From Arthrobacter oryzae (GTDB lineage: Bacteria; Actinomycetota; Actinomycetes; Actinomycetales; Micrococcaceae), in NCBI RefSeq assembly GCF_003634095.1, contig NZ_RBIR01000009.1, positions 55,817 through 119,816 on the forward strand: a stretch of DNA of 64,000 bases, in the 5' to 3' direction. Each line of letters opens with the position of its first letter. The first letter of the stretch is position 1. A program made the position numbers and the translations under genes. Of the stretch, positions 18,623 to 27,743 are shown one piece after another. The notes beneath the pieces are model-generated. The model was not told the origin of the DNA, searched no databases, and saw only the letters and a list, made by a program, of their open reading frames with translations.

Positions 18623-19722
18623 ATGAGTTGGTACTTACCCGTCCAGCAATACCTCGACGAAGCCACCGGCACAACTTGGCGCGTCCGCCGGGCCTGGTTC
18701 GACAGGAGACCAGGAGACTACGTACTGGAGGTCCTGAGCCAAGGCCGGGACCGCCCCTCCGTGGGGCCTATCTGCGTCACGGGCGCTTTGAACTCGTGCC
18801 GCCGGACGATCCTGAACTGCCGGCCTTGCGTGCCAAAGCACAGCAGGGCGAACTGATTGCTTATCGGCCACACAGGCGGGCCGTGGTCCGCGCGGAGGGC
18901 TGTCACATCAAGATCTTCCGGCCAGGGCAGGCCATCGCATCCGCCGAACGTTGCGCACACGTGGCCACTTTCTTGGACGCCGCCGGCGCCTTCACCACCC
19001 CCAGGATCCTTCGCAGCTCCGAGGATGTCCTCGTTCTCAGCACGCTCCAGGGACCGACCCTGTACCAGCTGGGTGAGAATGACTCCGCCGCTAGCGATGA
19101 ATCGTTTGCGTGGGAATGGGAGAAGTGGGCTCGCTCGTGGATCGCCCAGCTAAGCCTCCCGCACGGCAGAGCAGCCCGCAGCTTCCTGGACAGCCTGCCG
19201 CTCCGCTCAGCGGAGGTGGAAGCGGCGGATTTGCGGCGGTGCGTGAACCGCTGGCTGCGCCACTTCGAAAACGTACCGGAAATGTCGCCGCAAGCCAGTG
19301 CCTTGCGGGCCGTGGCAGAGGATGTGACGAGGAATTTGCTTGGGACGGCACCGGATCCGCTGGTGTGGTCCCATGGAGACCTGCACGGCGAACAGATCAT
19401 CGTCGCCGGGGGCCGGTCCCCGCTCGGGTTGTTGGATTTTGACGAGGGAGCCCAGGCTGAGGCGGCCCTTGATCTGGCCAGTATGGACATGCGCTTGGAA
19501 CTGCGAAGGCGGCGGAACCACATGTCTCGGGCATGCTACCATACAGCTCACCTTCAGGTGATGGCCGTAGCCCAGGAACTGCACGTCAATCCGGACCGGT
19601 TCCATGCCTACTCGGACTCGCTCTGGCTCCGTGAGGCGTTGGTTCCGCGCCCCGGGCGCCTAGACATGGCCACCGCCGTTCTCGACGAACGGGCAAAGCA
19701 ATATCAGCCCACTCAGGCATAG
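18623..19722 (+). pseudogene. APH-family phosphotransferase with an apparent frameshift
   Basis: The C-terminal 300 residues form an aminoglycoside/choline-kinase-like phosphotransferase: catalytic loop WSHGDLHGEQ near residue 245 and metal-binding LGLLDFDE about 20 residues later. The natural N terminus (MSWYLPVQQYLDEATGTTWR) starts at 18623 with GGAG upstream but is in a different frame. The two frames join at the G-run 18763-18766, where one extra G would restore a continuous reading frame of about 366 codons. This is either a genuine frameshift or a homopolymer error in the assembly. It sits alone between two copies of the dispersed repeat. Confidence 0.8.
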
Positions 19723-19902
19723 CCTCCGTAAGCCCTTGCAACGCCGCAGCAAGCCGGCGGCCTGTACGTGTGAACGGAACCGGCGTCTGCGATGAACTCG
19801 CGGCCGCCGCCTGTTGTCCGGTGAGGCTTGGGCTCAACGCACCGACTTCCGCTCGTAGATCGCCATCGACCACCCGTACCCGGCGACCGCCGGGTTAACC
19901 AC

Positions 19903-20242
19903 GAAGATTTGATCCCCAAGTCTCAGCAAGTCATCCAGGTCCAAGCGCTCCCGGCCATGAAGGAGTACGCAGCAACCCCGCTGTCTTCCAAGCCACGATA
20001 AGGAGCCGCCAGACCAGCCGCCACCAACAAAATGGGCCCCCGCAGGGGCCCATAAAAGGGACATTTGTACACACTCAGAGGCTCACAAGCCCCTGAACAG
20101 GGAAAACACATGCCCGAGGAGGGACTCGAACTGCATTCCCTCCCCCGCAAACACTGGACTCCCGCGAAAACATGTGGAAACCGGCCCGGTCCGGTCCACT
20201 TGCGTCACGATCCCAAGCCCAAGGCGTGTACTTTGTACACAC
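19903..20242 (+). repeat. Dispersed ~340-bp repeat, copy B
   Basis: Contains the block GATTTGATCCCCAAG, the GGGCCCC hairpin at about 20034-20055, TTTGTACACACTCAG, CACAAGCCCCTGAACAGGG, the tRNA-like ATGCCCGAGGAGGGACTCGA, and ends with GTGTACTTTGTACACAC. Same orientation as all other copies. Confidence 0.92.
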
Positions 20243-20408
20243 TTCTTTTTTCCCACATCACCGGGCCCGGAACGTCAGCTGATCAGTACTCGCCCTTTTA
20301 GCCACCGCCGCCCGTTGGCTCGTGGTCAGCGCTTCCCAATGCCTGCCAGCCTCTTCCTCAACCACAGCATGCCACTGGGCTGGCAACGAACGGAACGGGA
20401 CCACGAAC

Positions 20409-21308
20409 TCATGGAAGATCACCGGCCACCTTGCGGCTCGTGCGGGCCGTCTCCCCGGTGCGGGCTTCGTTCGCGGTCCAGCTGCGCAGCAGGTTCATGG
20501 CGTCCGCGGACGGGGTGGCTGGTTCGGCGAGGTAGGTCATGAGGACGAGGCCGGGGGTCGATGTTATGGCGAGGGCTTCGTAGCCGAGGGTCATGTCGCC
20601 CACGACGGGGTGGTGGATGTGCTTGGTTCCGGTGGAGTGGGTCCGTACGGTGTGTCCTCCCCACCAGGTGCGGAACTCGTTGCTGCGGGTCGCGAGCTCA
20701 CCGACCAGTGCCATCAGGGCTTTGTCGGTGGGATCCTGGCCGGCGAGGAGCCGCATCCCTGACACGGCCTCGAGTGCGGTTGTCTCCCAGTCCGGGTAGA
20801 ACACCCGGGAGCGTTCATCCAGGAACATGTAGCGGGCGCTGTTGAGCGCCGGTTTTCCCGGCGGGAAGAGGTCCGGGAACAGTGCCCGGCCCAAGGGGTT
20901 GGACGCGACCGGGTCCCCGAGCCGGGTCATCGCTATCGCGGGAACATCGCCCATCGCGTCGATCAGCTGAGCGACCCGCGGCGACACCCGGGGTTGGGGT
21001 TTCGTCCGGGGTGCCCGGCGGGGCCCGGTTGCCGCACGCGCCAGATCGAACAGGTGCGCGGTTTCGGCCTCGTTCAGTTGCAGCGCCCGGACGAGGGCGA
21101 ACAGCACGCTCTCGGACACCCCGCTCAGGTCTCCGCGTTCCATCCTCGTGTAGTAGGCGGTGCTGACCCCGGCGAGCTGGGCGACTTCCTCGCGGCGCAG
21201 GCCGGGGACGCGGCGTTCCCCGCCGAACACGGTCAAGCCCGCCACCTCCGGGGTGATGCGGGCGCGCAGTGCGGTGAGGAACTTCTGCACGTCATTGCGG
21301 GTATCCAT
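20409..21308 (-). CDS. XRE/MmyB-type transcriptional regulator
   Basis: 299 residues. An N-terminal helix-turn-helix (RVPGLRREEVAQLAGVSTAY, then YTRMERG) is followed by an MmyB-like ligand-binding domain (YMFLDERSRVFYPDWE, RSNEFRTWWGGH). This architecture is common next to NADPH oxidoreductases in Actinobacteria, where the regulator usually represses the divergent gene. Here the divergent partner is an aldo/keto reductase, and the 167-bp spacer holds a long inverted repeat. Start ATG at 21308 chosen because the domain begins right after it. Confidence 0.9.
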   Translation of the reverse strand: MDTRNDVQKFLTALRARITPEVAGLTVFGGERRVPGLRREEVAQLAGVSTAYYTRMERGDLSGVSESVLFALVRALQLNEAETAHLFDLARAATGPRRAPRTKPQPRVSPRVAQLIDAMGDVPAIAMTRLGDPVASNPLGRALFPDLFPPGKPALNSARYMFLDERSRVFYPDWETTALEAVSGMRLLAGQDPTDKALMALVGELATRSNEFRTWWGGHTVRTHSTGTKHIHHPVVGDMTLGYEALAITSTPGLVLMTYLAEPATPSADAMNLLRSWTANEARTGETARTSRKVAGDLP

Positions 21309-21332
21309 ACCCTCAAGGCTAGGCGGGTCCAC

Positions 21333-21447
21333 GGCGGGAGTGGGAGTCCCTGCCGTTATCCCCCGGCCCGCGGGGCCCTTGCGGCCCCGGTGTGCCCGTC
21401 GGCGTCGACGGCAGCTCCTGGGGGATAACACCAGGGGCTCTCACCCG
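21333..21447. promoter_or_regulatory. Inverted operator pair between XRE regulator and aldo/keto reductase
   Basis: GTTATCCCCC at 21355-21364 and GGGGGATAAC at 21420-21429 are exact inverted copies. Similarity continues outwards on each side (CAGGG-C-C-CAC), giving two related blocks of about 28 bp, one reading towards each divergent gene. Probable operators for the XRE regulator acting on both promoters. Confidence 0.6.
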
Positions 21448-21475
21448 GGCCGGTTTCCTGCCTACCGTTGAAGGC

Positions 21476-22357
21476 ATGACCAACAACGTGATCACTTTGA
21501 ACAACGGCGTGGACCTTCCCGCTATCGGACTCGGCGTCTTCCAAACCCCGCCCGACGAAACCACCACGGCCGTCGAGGAAGCCCTGCACGCCGGCTACCG
21601 CCTCATCGACACCGCTGCCGCGTACGGCAACGAAGCACAGGTCGGCGAAGGCATCCGCAACTCAGGGCTCTCCCGTGACGAGGTCTTCATCGAGACCAAG
21701 ATCTGGATCAGCGACTACGGCTACGACGCGACCCTGCACGGGTTCGGGAAGAGCGCCGCGAAGCTCGGCGTGGACCATATCGACCTGGTCCTGCTGCACC
21801 AGCCGCTGCCGTCGGCCTTCAACCTCACGATCGACGCCTACCGTGCGCTCGAGAAGCTCCTCGCAGACGGCAAGATCCGTGCGATCGGAATCAGCAACTT
21901 CATGCGCGAGCACCTCGAGCAACTGCTCGCCGCAACGACGGTCGTGCCGGCCGTGAACCAGATCGAACTCCACCCCTACTTCCAGCAGAACGAGCTCCAG
22001 GCCCTGAACGCGAAGCACGGGATCCTCACCCAGGCCTGGTCCCCGATCGGCGGCATCACCTCCTACGGCGGCGCCGCCAAGAGCACCTTCGACGACGCAA
22101 CCCTGCAGGACATCGCCGAACAGCACGGCAAGTCCCCGGCCCAGGTCATGCTCCGCTGGCACCTCCAGGAAGGCCGCGCCGCAGTCCCGAAGTCGACCAA
22201 GGCCGCCCGCATCGCCGAGAACTTCGACGTCTTCGACTTCGACCTCACCGCCGGCCAGCTCGCCGCCATCGACGCCCTCGACACTGGTGTGCGCGGCGGA
22301 CCCGAGGCCGACTTCATCAACCTCACCGAGCACGCCTTCCCCATCCCCGAAGCCTGA
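21476..22357 (+). CDS. Aldo/keto reductase (2,5-didehydrogluconate reductase type)
   Basis: 293 residues forming a TIM-barrel NADPH reductase. The catalytic tetrad is visible: Asp in LIDTAAAYGNE, the Tyr in the same motif, Lys in IETKIW, His in LVLLHQPLP. The NADPH-binding PKSTKAARIAEN follows near the C terminus. It is divergent from the XRE regulator, and a second AKR gene starts 83 bp downstream. Likely a carbonyl-detoxifying enzyme; the physiological substrate cannot be read from sequence. Confidence 0.92.
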   Translation: MTNNVITLNNGVDLPAIGLGVFQTPPDETTTAVEEALHAGYRLIDTAAAYGNEAQVGEGIRNSGLSRDEVFIETKIWISDYGYDATLHGFGKSAAKLGVDHIDLVLLHQPLPSAFNLTIDAYRALEKLLADGKIRAIGISNFMREHLEQLLAATTVVPAVNQIELHPYFQQNELQALNAKHGILTQAWSPIGGITSYGGAAKSTFDDATLQDIAEQHGKSPAQVMLRWHLQEGRAAVPKSTKAARIAENFDVFDFDLTAGQLAAIDALDTGVRGGPEADFINLTEHAFPIPEA

Positions 22358-22440
22358 TCCACATGCCCAACCCCGAACTGAAATTCGGGGGCCCGGTATA
22401 TATCCAACCTTCTTCTCCACCTTCTGACAGGAAACACACG

Positions 22441-23421
22441 ATGGAATACACCCAACTCGGCACATCCGACCTCAAAGTCAGCCGCCTCACACTGGGGTGC
22501 ATGAGCTTCGGGACTCCCAACCAGTTCCAGGACTGGGCCCTCGACGGCGAGGCGGCCGCACCCCTGTTCCGGCAGGCCGTGGAACTCGGCATCAACTTCT
22601 GGGACACTGCGAACGTCTACGGCATGGGCAGTTCAGAAGAAATCGTCGGCCGGGCCATGCGCGAATACAGCAGCCGCGAACAGACAATCCTGGCGACCAA
22701 GATCTACTGGCCGATGCACGAAGGCCCGACTGGCGGCGGCCTGAGCCGCAAGGCGATCCTCAAGCAGGTCGACGGCTCCCTCGCCCGGCTCGGCACCGAT
22801 TACGTGGACCTGATGCAGATCCACCGCTTCGACCCCGAGGTCGACGTGGAGGAGACGATGGAAGCGCTGCACGACGTCGTCCAGGCCGGCAAGGTCCGCT
22901 ATCTCGGCGCCTCGTCCATGTGGGCCTGGCAGTTCGCCAAGATGCAGAGCGCGGCCGGGCAGAACGGCTGGACCAAGTTCGTCTCGATGCAGGACCAGTA
23001 CAACCTGATCCAGCGCGAGGAAGAACGCGAAATGCACGGTCTCCTCACCGACCAGGGCGTCGGCAACATGGTCTGGAGCCCCCTCGGCGGCGGTATCGTC
23101 GCACGCCCCTGGGGTGACAAATCCAGCACCCGGGCGGCGTCCACCCCTGCCCAGGACCAGTTCGGCCGGCCGCTGTTCCTCGACTCCGACAAAGCAATAG
23201 TCGACGCCGTTGAACGCATCGCCACCGAACGGGGCATCGCGATGGCAACCGTCGCGCTGGCCTGGGTGCTGAAGAACCCCGTCGTCAATACCCCGATCAT
23301 CGGGGCGACGAAGGCAAAGCACCTCACAGACGCGGCCGCAGCCCTCGAGCTGACGCTCAGCGACCAGGAAGTGGCCGCGCTGGAGGCTCCCTACACGCCC
23401 CGCGAGCCGACGTTCTTCTAA
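22441..23421 (+). CDS. Aldo/keto reductase (YajO/Tas-like)
   Basis: 326 residues, a different AKR subfamily from its neighbour. Tetrad residues lie in FWDTANVYGMG, LATKIYW and LMQIHRFDP. It has the loop MWAWQFAKMQ and the C-terminal NTPIIGATKAKHL that binds the cofactor phosphate. Probably co-transcribed with the preceding reductase under the XRE regulator. A hairpin at 23442-23480 follows. Confidence 0.92.
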   Translation: MEYTQLGTSDLKVSRLTLGCMSFGTPNQFQDWALDGEAAAPLFRQAVELGINFWDTANVYGMGSSEEIVGRAMREYSSREQTILATKIYWPMHEGPTGGGLSRKAILKQVDGSLARLGTDYVDLMQIHRFDPEVDVEETMEALHDVVQAGKVRYLGASSMWAWQFAKMQSAAGQNGWTKFVSMQDQYNLIQREEEREMHGLLTDQGVGNMVWSPLGGGIVARPWGDKSSTRAASTPAQDQFGRPLFLDSDKAIVDAVERIATERGIAMATVALAWVLKNPVVNTPIIGATKAKHLTDAAAALELTLSDQEVAALEAPYTPREPTFF

Positions 23422-23441
23422 TCCGATAACGATCAGCACCA

Positions 23442-23480
23442 CGTCCCGCCATCGAGCCAAACACGTTCGGCGGCGGGACG
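23442..23480 (+). terminator. Hairpin downstream of the aldo/keto reductases
   Basis: Nine-base arms CGTCCCGCC and GGCGGGACG flank a 21-base loop. No T-run, so it is a candidate terminator only. Repeat copy C begins about 50 bp beyond it. Confidence 0.5.
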
Positions 23481-23530
23481 ACCGCACTCAACCCAGGTCT
23501 AGGTGGGGCGGTGGCCGACCGGGATGACCT

Positions 23531-23882
23531 TGAAGATTTGATCCCCAAGTCAAAGCAGGTCATGCAGTTCAAAGCGCTCCCAGCCATGAAGGAGTAAGCA
23601 GCAACACCGCTGTCAAGCCACGAGAAGGAGCCGCCAGACCGCAACGACCACCAACAAAAATGAGCCCCCGCAGGGGCCCATAAAGGATATTTGTACACAT
23701 TCAGCGGCCCACAAGCCCCTGAACAAGGAAAACACGTGCCCGAGGTGGGACTCGAACTGCATTCCCTCCCCTGCAAACACACGGCTCCCGCGGAAACATG
23801 CGGAATCCGGCCCGATCCGGCGCACATATGGCCCGGCCCGAAGCCCGAAGTGTGGACAATGTACCCACGCCAAATTGGCCAG
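23531..23882 (+). repeat. Dispersed repeat, copy C
   Basis: Contains all blocks of the family, with the hairpin GGGCCCCTGCGGGGG-like arms at about 23663-23685, the tRNA-like CGTGCCCGAGGTGGGACTCG and a diverged terminal dyad TGTGGACAATGTACCCAC. It marks the left border of the SARP-controlled island. Confidence 0.92.
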
Positions 23883-24207
23883 TTCAGAGCATTGCTGACC
23901 CACTCCCTATGGTGACCGTCAGCCCGGCCCGACAAGCAGTGTCGTTTCCCAGACTGCCCATGGAACGACTTTTCGTGGCCTCGCGTTCTCACTAGGCAAA
24001 CTTGAGTAAATCTTGAACAAACGTGGGATTGATTCCTGAATTCTGTCCAGCAGGATCAAAGCAGCCGGGACTTCCGGTGCTTAAGTGCCTTCCATGGCCG
24101 AATCGCCCATAGTTGCTAGAGGTTGATAAACGACGGGACTCGGCCATGGAAAGTCCACGATCTTCCATCATGTGGTTGGTCGCTGATGGAGAGTAAGGTC
24201 AAATGCC
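23883..24207. other. Intergenic region left of the island
   Basis: No coding sequence, RNA gene or direct repeat recognisable. GC content looks lower than that of flanking genes, consistent with accessory DNA. It presumably holds the promoter of the small gene at 24208. Confidence 0.4.
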
Positions 24208-24453
24208 ATGATCAACGATGATCGTCCGTCACGAATATCCGACGAATCAGACCCGGCGATGCCAGGCCTGGGCACGCTGGTCATCCGCACCTGGCACGAG
24301 CCCGACCAGACGCCCGACTTTCGCGCCCGGATAAGCTACAGCCAAGCCCCGGGCGATGAGCCGACCACTGTCTCCACTGCTAATCCGGACGAGGTCCTAA
24401 GCGTTGTACGCCAGTGGCTGTTAGACCAACCTCTTCCTCCTGGCAACGTCTAG
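24208..24453 (+). CDS. Small hypothetical protein
   Basis: 81 residues, acidic and Pro-rich, with a conserved-looking core LGTLVIRTWHEPDQTPDFRA and a C terminus DEVLSVVRQWLLDQPLPP. I do not recognise a family. A purine-rich GGAGAGTAAGG lies upstream of the ATG. It converges on the SARP regulator, ending 32 bp from it. Its position inside the island suggests, but does not show, a link with the system. Confidence 0.5.
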   Translation: MINDDRPSRISDESDPAMPGLGTLVIRTWHEPDQTPDFRARISYSQAPGDEPTTVSTANPDEVLSVVRQWLLDQPLPPGNV

Positions 24454-24485
24454 ATCTCTCGCGTTTGTTTGCGGCCTGACTGTAC

Positions 24486-25190
24486 CTAAATTTCTGAGAC
24501 AAGGCGCTGAATGGCCTCCGACGGTGCAAGGCCCATGTCCTCGTTCAACTTCGCTCGATACTTTTCGAAGGCCCGAAGCGCGGCAGCGTTGTTGCCCTGC
24601 TGCCTGTGAGCCTGAATGAGAAGTCCAACCGCACTTTCATAGAGCGGTTCAAGTTCAAGTGCTGCCTCCGATGCTTCCAAGGCAACCTCAAAGTCGCAGC
24701 GCGCCAGCGACCCGCGGGCAATAACGTGGAACGCGTGGAGCCGATCCTGCCGCAACCTGCTCTGTTCAAAGAGCACCCAATCGTCATACCAACCTGGGAG
24801 CAGTTCGGCATCACGCAGCAGGTTCAGGGCCCATGCGGCGTTGCCGTTGAGCCCGGTTTGGCTTAACTCTCGAACGCAGGACCGGACCCGGTGCAAGTCG
24901 ACGTCCACCAAATCGCTAAGGGAAAGTTCGGCGCCCTCGTTCACCAGCAGGCCCGGAACCTGCCGTGAGACTAGGTGCATGCTCACCCGCAGGCTCTCCA
25001 TGGCCCGACTCTCGGGACTCTCCGGCCACAGGAGCCCGACCAAGTAGCTTCGCGGGCGGGGACCATTAATGGCCAGGGCAGTGATGAGCCGCTGCTGGCG
25101 CGCCGCAACATGCACAATGCACGAGTCCCTGCGGAGTTTCCACGACTGAAACAGGCTTAGCTGAAAATGGCAAAAGTCGCCGCTTCCCAT
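24486..25190 (-). CDS. SARP family regulator (winged helix plus BTAD)
   Basis: 234 residues. An N-terminal OmpR-like winged helix (RQQRLITALAINGPRPRSYL, then LLWPESPESRAMESLRVSMH) precedes a bacterial transcriptional activator domain made of TPR-like helices (DAELLPGWYDDWVLFEQSRL, EALELEPLYESAVGLLIQAH, FEKYRAKLNEDMGLAPS). This is the short SARP architecture without an NTPase module. ATG at 25190 is preferred to the TTG at 25202, with GGGGG upstream. SARPs activate by binding direct repeats of 11-bp pitch just upstream of the -10 box. Five such elements with identical half-sites occur at 25.8-36.1 kb, so this gene is the obvious candidate regulator. No such element precedes the SARP gene itself. 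Confidence 0.88.
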   Translation of the reverse strand: MGSGDFCHFQLSLFQSWKLRRDSCIVHVAARQQRLITALAINGPRPRSYLVGLLWPESPESRAMESLRVSMHLVSRQVPGLLVNEGAELSLSDLVDVDLHRVRSCVRELSQTGLNGNAAWALNLLRDAELLPGWYDDWVLFEQSRLRQDRLHAFHVIARGSLARCDFEVALEASEAALELEPLYESAVGLLIQAHRQQGNNAAALRAFEKYRAKLNEDMGLAPSEAIQRLVSEI

Positions 25191-25769
25191 TGGTACCCCC
25201 AAATCCAGCGTGACTGCGAGCTGGAACAGTTCTAGCCACGAGGATCCGCATTTCGGCAGGGGATGTCAATGGCCCGGAGCATCTGACCGTTTTGTGAAGC
25301 GAGCTCACGCGAGACGGGCACTCAGAGAACTCGGGCACAACCGAACCGATTGAACTATCCCTGGAATACGGGCCAAGAGGCTCTGTTAAACGACGATTCT
25401 CCATCAATAGGATATTTCGCTCCGAATGCCGCGGATTATCTAATCCACACCGTTGACATAAGGTCCTTCGGATATTGCCCGCGGGCATCCGGTTCCGGAT
25501 TTACCTCGTCGTCGCCGCTCACGGCCGACGTGGCATCGGACGGGGTCACTCCACGCCCCGGGACGGCGCCGCCGGGCAAGGAGTCGACCAACTGAGGCAC
25601 GAGCCCGCCCCAGCTTCATCGCATATCGGCCCCAGCTCGACTGCCTGCGCCCCGGCGCTGCCCCCTTCCGTTGGGCGCAGCTACTCATGCTGGGAACCGG
25701 AAGCGGTTACCTTCCAACATCAGAACCCCATGACGACGCAAAGCGGCACTACGCCGTATTGGGCTTACT
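25191..25769. other. Intergenic region between SARP gene and S8-like operon
   Basis: About 580 bp between divergent genes. I see no convincing ORF; frames here are short or shadows. It must contain the SARP promoter. The SARP-type direct repeat lies just beyond its right end. Confidence 0.45.
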
Positions 25770-25801
25770 GTAACGCCGTCGTAACGCCGATGCTGTCCAC
25801 T
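25770..25801 (+). promoter_or_regulatory. SARP-type direct repeat and -10, site 1
   Basis: GTAACG at 25770-25775 and 25781-25786 with a CCGTC spacer, pitch 11. Nine bases further is TCCACT (25796-25801), a weak -10 candidate. Transcription would begin about 55 bases upstream of the GTG start of the S8-like gene. Spacing agrees with the other four sites. Confidence 0.72.
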
Positions 25802-25862
25802 GAGATGGTCCCGGGTCCTGATGCACAATCATCGGGTCATCGCAGCCAGGAGGGTAATCAAC

Positions 25863-26573
25863 GTGGACGAATTGCCAGATGGCGATCCGGAAAATCTAAC
25901 TAGTGCTTCGTTCACAGCGAAGGTCTTGGACAGGATTGTCATCGCCATTCCCCTTCTTCGCATCCTCGAGCAGGAGAGAAAAGCAAATCATTCAGCCCGC
26001 CCACGCGGTGAAGCTCCTGCCTGCGACGCCGTCGGTGTGATCGTGGATGCGAAACTTGAATTCAAAGGCGGCAGGGAAAAGGGCCGGCCGCAGCTGACCG
26101 AACTGATCGATGAGGCGAAGTCCCGGGTCGGCAATTGGTCAGTCATCCAGGGGACCAATACGTCCAAGACACACCGGCAACACGTTCTTCCGTGGCCGGA
26201 ACCCGAAGTCATCCGTGAACAGGTGTCGCTCGACCAAGCAGAAAAGAACCCCGCCGGACAGGCGACCTTCCGCATCTGGCCGCCCTTTAAGATAGGAAGG
26301 CGGGCTACAAAGTCAGTAAGCACGGTAAAGTCCGACGCGGCCCGTCCGTCATTCACGGCATTCGACAAGAATGTTGTGTGGGAGATCCTTGATCTAGGCA
26401 TTGACGGAGCACATTCACACTCCATAACCCAGCCCGCGGAGTCAGTCACCAGAGGGCACCAGCTCCGGCACGCGGCCGACGCCCAAGCCGGCCTCGCCGC
26501 CCTGCTCACGGTCCTCCCAGCCCATCCCACCGCCAGCGCCCTAGACCCGGCCCTGAAGAACCCGCTGTCATGA
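25863..26573 (+). CDS. Truncated S8-peptidase-like protein (pro-region plus first catalytic strand)
   Basis: 236 residues from GTG at 25863, chosen for the AGGAGGG eight bases upstream. The middle part matches the region preceding the catalytic domain in actinobacterial subtilisin-like proteins: FRIWPPFKI, STVKSDAARPSF, then VVWEILDLGIDGAHSH, equivalent to the catalytic-Asp strand (normally D-S/T-G-I-D). The Ser/Thr after Asp is Leu here, and the His and Ser parts of the triad are absent. The tail of about 50 residues is unrelated. The protein cannot be an active S8 peptidase. It overlaps the SLATT gene by four bases, so the pair is translationally coupled. It is either a degraded protease or a retained regulatory domain. 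Confidence 0.72.
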   Translation: MDELPDGDPENLTSASFTAKVLDRIVIAIPLLRILEQERKANHSARPRGEAPACDAVGVIVDAKLEFKGGREKGRPQLTELIDEAKSRVGNWSVIQGTNTSKTHRQHVLPWPEPEVIREQVSLDQAEKNPAGQATFRIWPPFKIGRRATKSVSTVKSDAARPSFTAFDKNVVWEILDLGIDGAHSHSITQPAESVTRGHQLRHAADAQAGLAALLTVLPAHPTASALDPALKNPLS

Positions 26574-27475
26574 TCGGCCCCGCCGTCCGTCCGGCCCTTG
26601 CACGAGCCTGGGATCAGCATTGCATCTGGTCCCTCACCGCCAGCCGCCTAAAGCAGCGCTTGGATCGGTCCCGCGCCGGTGCTCTCGCCCTGGGACTCGC
26701 GGCGGCCGTGCTGGCCGTGGTCGCATCCCAAGTGTCGGCCCTAGTCCCGGAGGCGGGCCGGGCCGCAGGTGTCGCCGCCACAACATGCGCCGGGTTTGCC
26801 ACTATGCTCCAGCGCCGCGCCACAACAGATAAGGTCCGGGCCTGGACGCGGGCTCGCTCGGCCGCCGAACAGCTCAAGACAGAGGTCTACTCCGACCTCG
26901 CCGGTGGCTCGACTGTTGCTCACGCCATCGACCGGGACGCCGAACTGAACAGCCGGACCGCTCGTCTTCTAGAGGATGTGGCCGACCTGCAACATCACAC
27001 CGCAGGGATCACCGCTGACCGCAAACCCCTCCCCGCTGTGGCGAACGTCGGGGACTACATCACAGAACGGCTTGAGGCTCAGATCAACGGCTTCTACCGG
27101 CCCAAAGCGGCGATCTACGATACACGCGTCCGGCGTCTGCGCGCCGTCGGTACGACGTTGGGCGTCGCTACAGTGATCCTTTCTGCCCTCGCCACCGGCT
27201 ACGGTCTCTCCGCACTAGGCGCTTGGGTCCCCGTGGCCACCACGGCGGGCGCGTCCCTGACTGCCCACATAACCGCAGCCCGGTACGACCACCTCATCAT
27301 CGAATACCTCCGGACCGCCCAACAGCTTGAAAACCTGCGTGATGGCCACAAGGACGCCCCGGGAACAGACGCGGAGTTTATCGACGCCTGCGAGAACGTC
27401 ATCTCAGTCGAAAACCAGGGATGGATGACCCGATGGAACACCGACGACACCGGCACCACCCCTCAGAACGAGTGA
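26570..27475 (+). CDS. SLATT/DUF4231-type membrane protein
   Basis: 301 residues. A first hydrophobic hairpin lies at about residues 36-75 (ALALGLAAAVLAVVASQVSA), then a helical cytoplasmic segment, then a second hairpin at about 205-245 (LGVATVILSALATGYGLSAL). The C terminus has the family signature ENVISVENQGWMTRW. SLATT proteins are predicted membrane effectors of nucleotide-signal and other conflict systems, thought to cause membrane damage on activation. Here the partner is the S8-like protein, and both are controlled by SARP site 1. No SLOG or nucleotidyltransferase gene is nearby. Confidence 0.82.
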   Translation: MIGPAVRPALARAWDQHCIWSLTASRLKQRLDRSRAGALALGLAAAVLAVVASQVSALVPEAGRAAGVAATTCAGFATMLQRRATTDKVRAWTRARSAAEQLKTEVYSDLAGGSTVAHAIDRDAELNSRTARLLEDVADLQHHTAGITADRKPLPAVANVGDYITERLEAQINGFYRPKAAIYDTRVRRLRAVGTTLGVATVILSALATGYGLSALGAWVPVATTAGASLTAHITAARYDHLIIEYLRTAQQLENLRDGHKDAPGTDAEFIDACENVISVENQGWMTRWNTDDTGTTPQNE

Positions 27476-27743
27476 GAAAGAAATCCGCTCAGGCCGGTAC
27501 ATCTATCGGTTCCCCTTGAGACAGTCCCATGCGGCTCGGTCGGGTCAGCATATGGCGGATCACGGGTATGGAAAGGTCCAAGCAAGTAGTGGGCGTTCTT
27601 GACGACCCAGCCTCCCTGAGGGTGAACCATTCGGCTTTGCCGTTCGGTTGCGGACGACCGGTAGGGCGCGGTGGGTCATGGCCTCTTGCACTGGTGCCCC
27701 AAGGCTGGATCCGGCAGGCATGCGTCTGATCCCGGCGACCCAG
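27476..27743. other. Intergenic region between convergent genes
   Basis: No coding sequence, repeat or clear terminator recognised between the SLATT gene and the converging TIR locus. Confidence 0.4.

Noticed and set aside
24486..25190. SARP as marker of an antibiotic biosynthetic cluster
   Set aside because: No PKS, NRPS, RiPP or terpene genes occur within 25 kb. The nearby direct repeats point to conflict-type genes instead.
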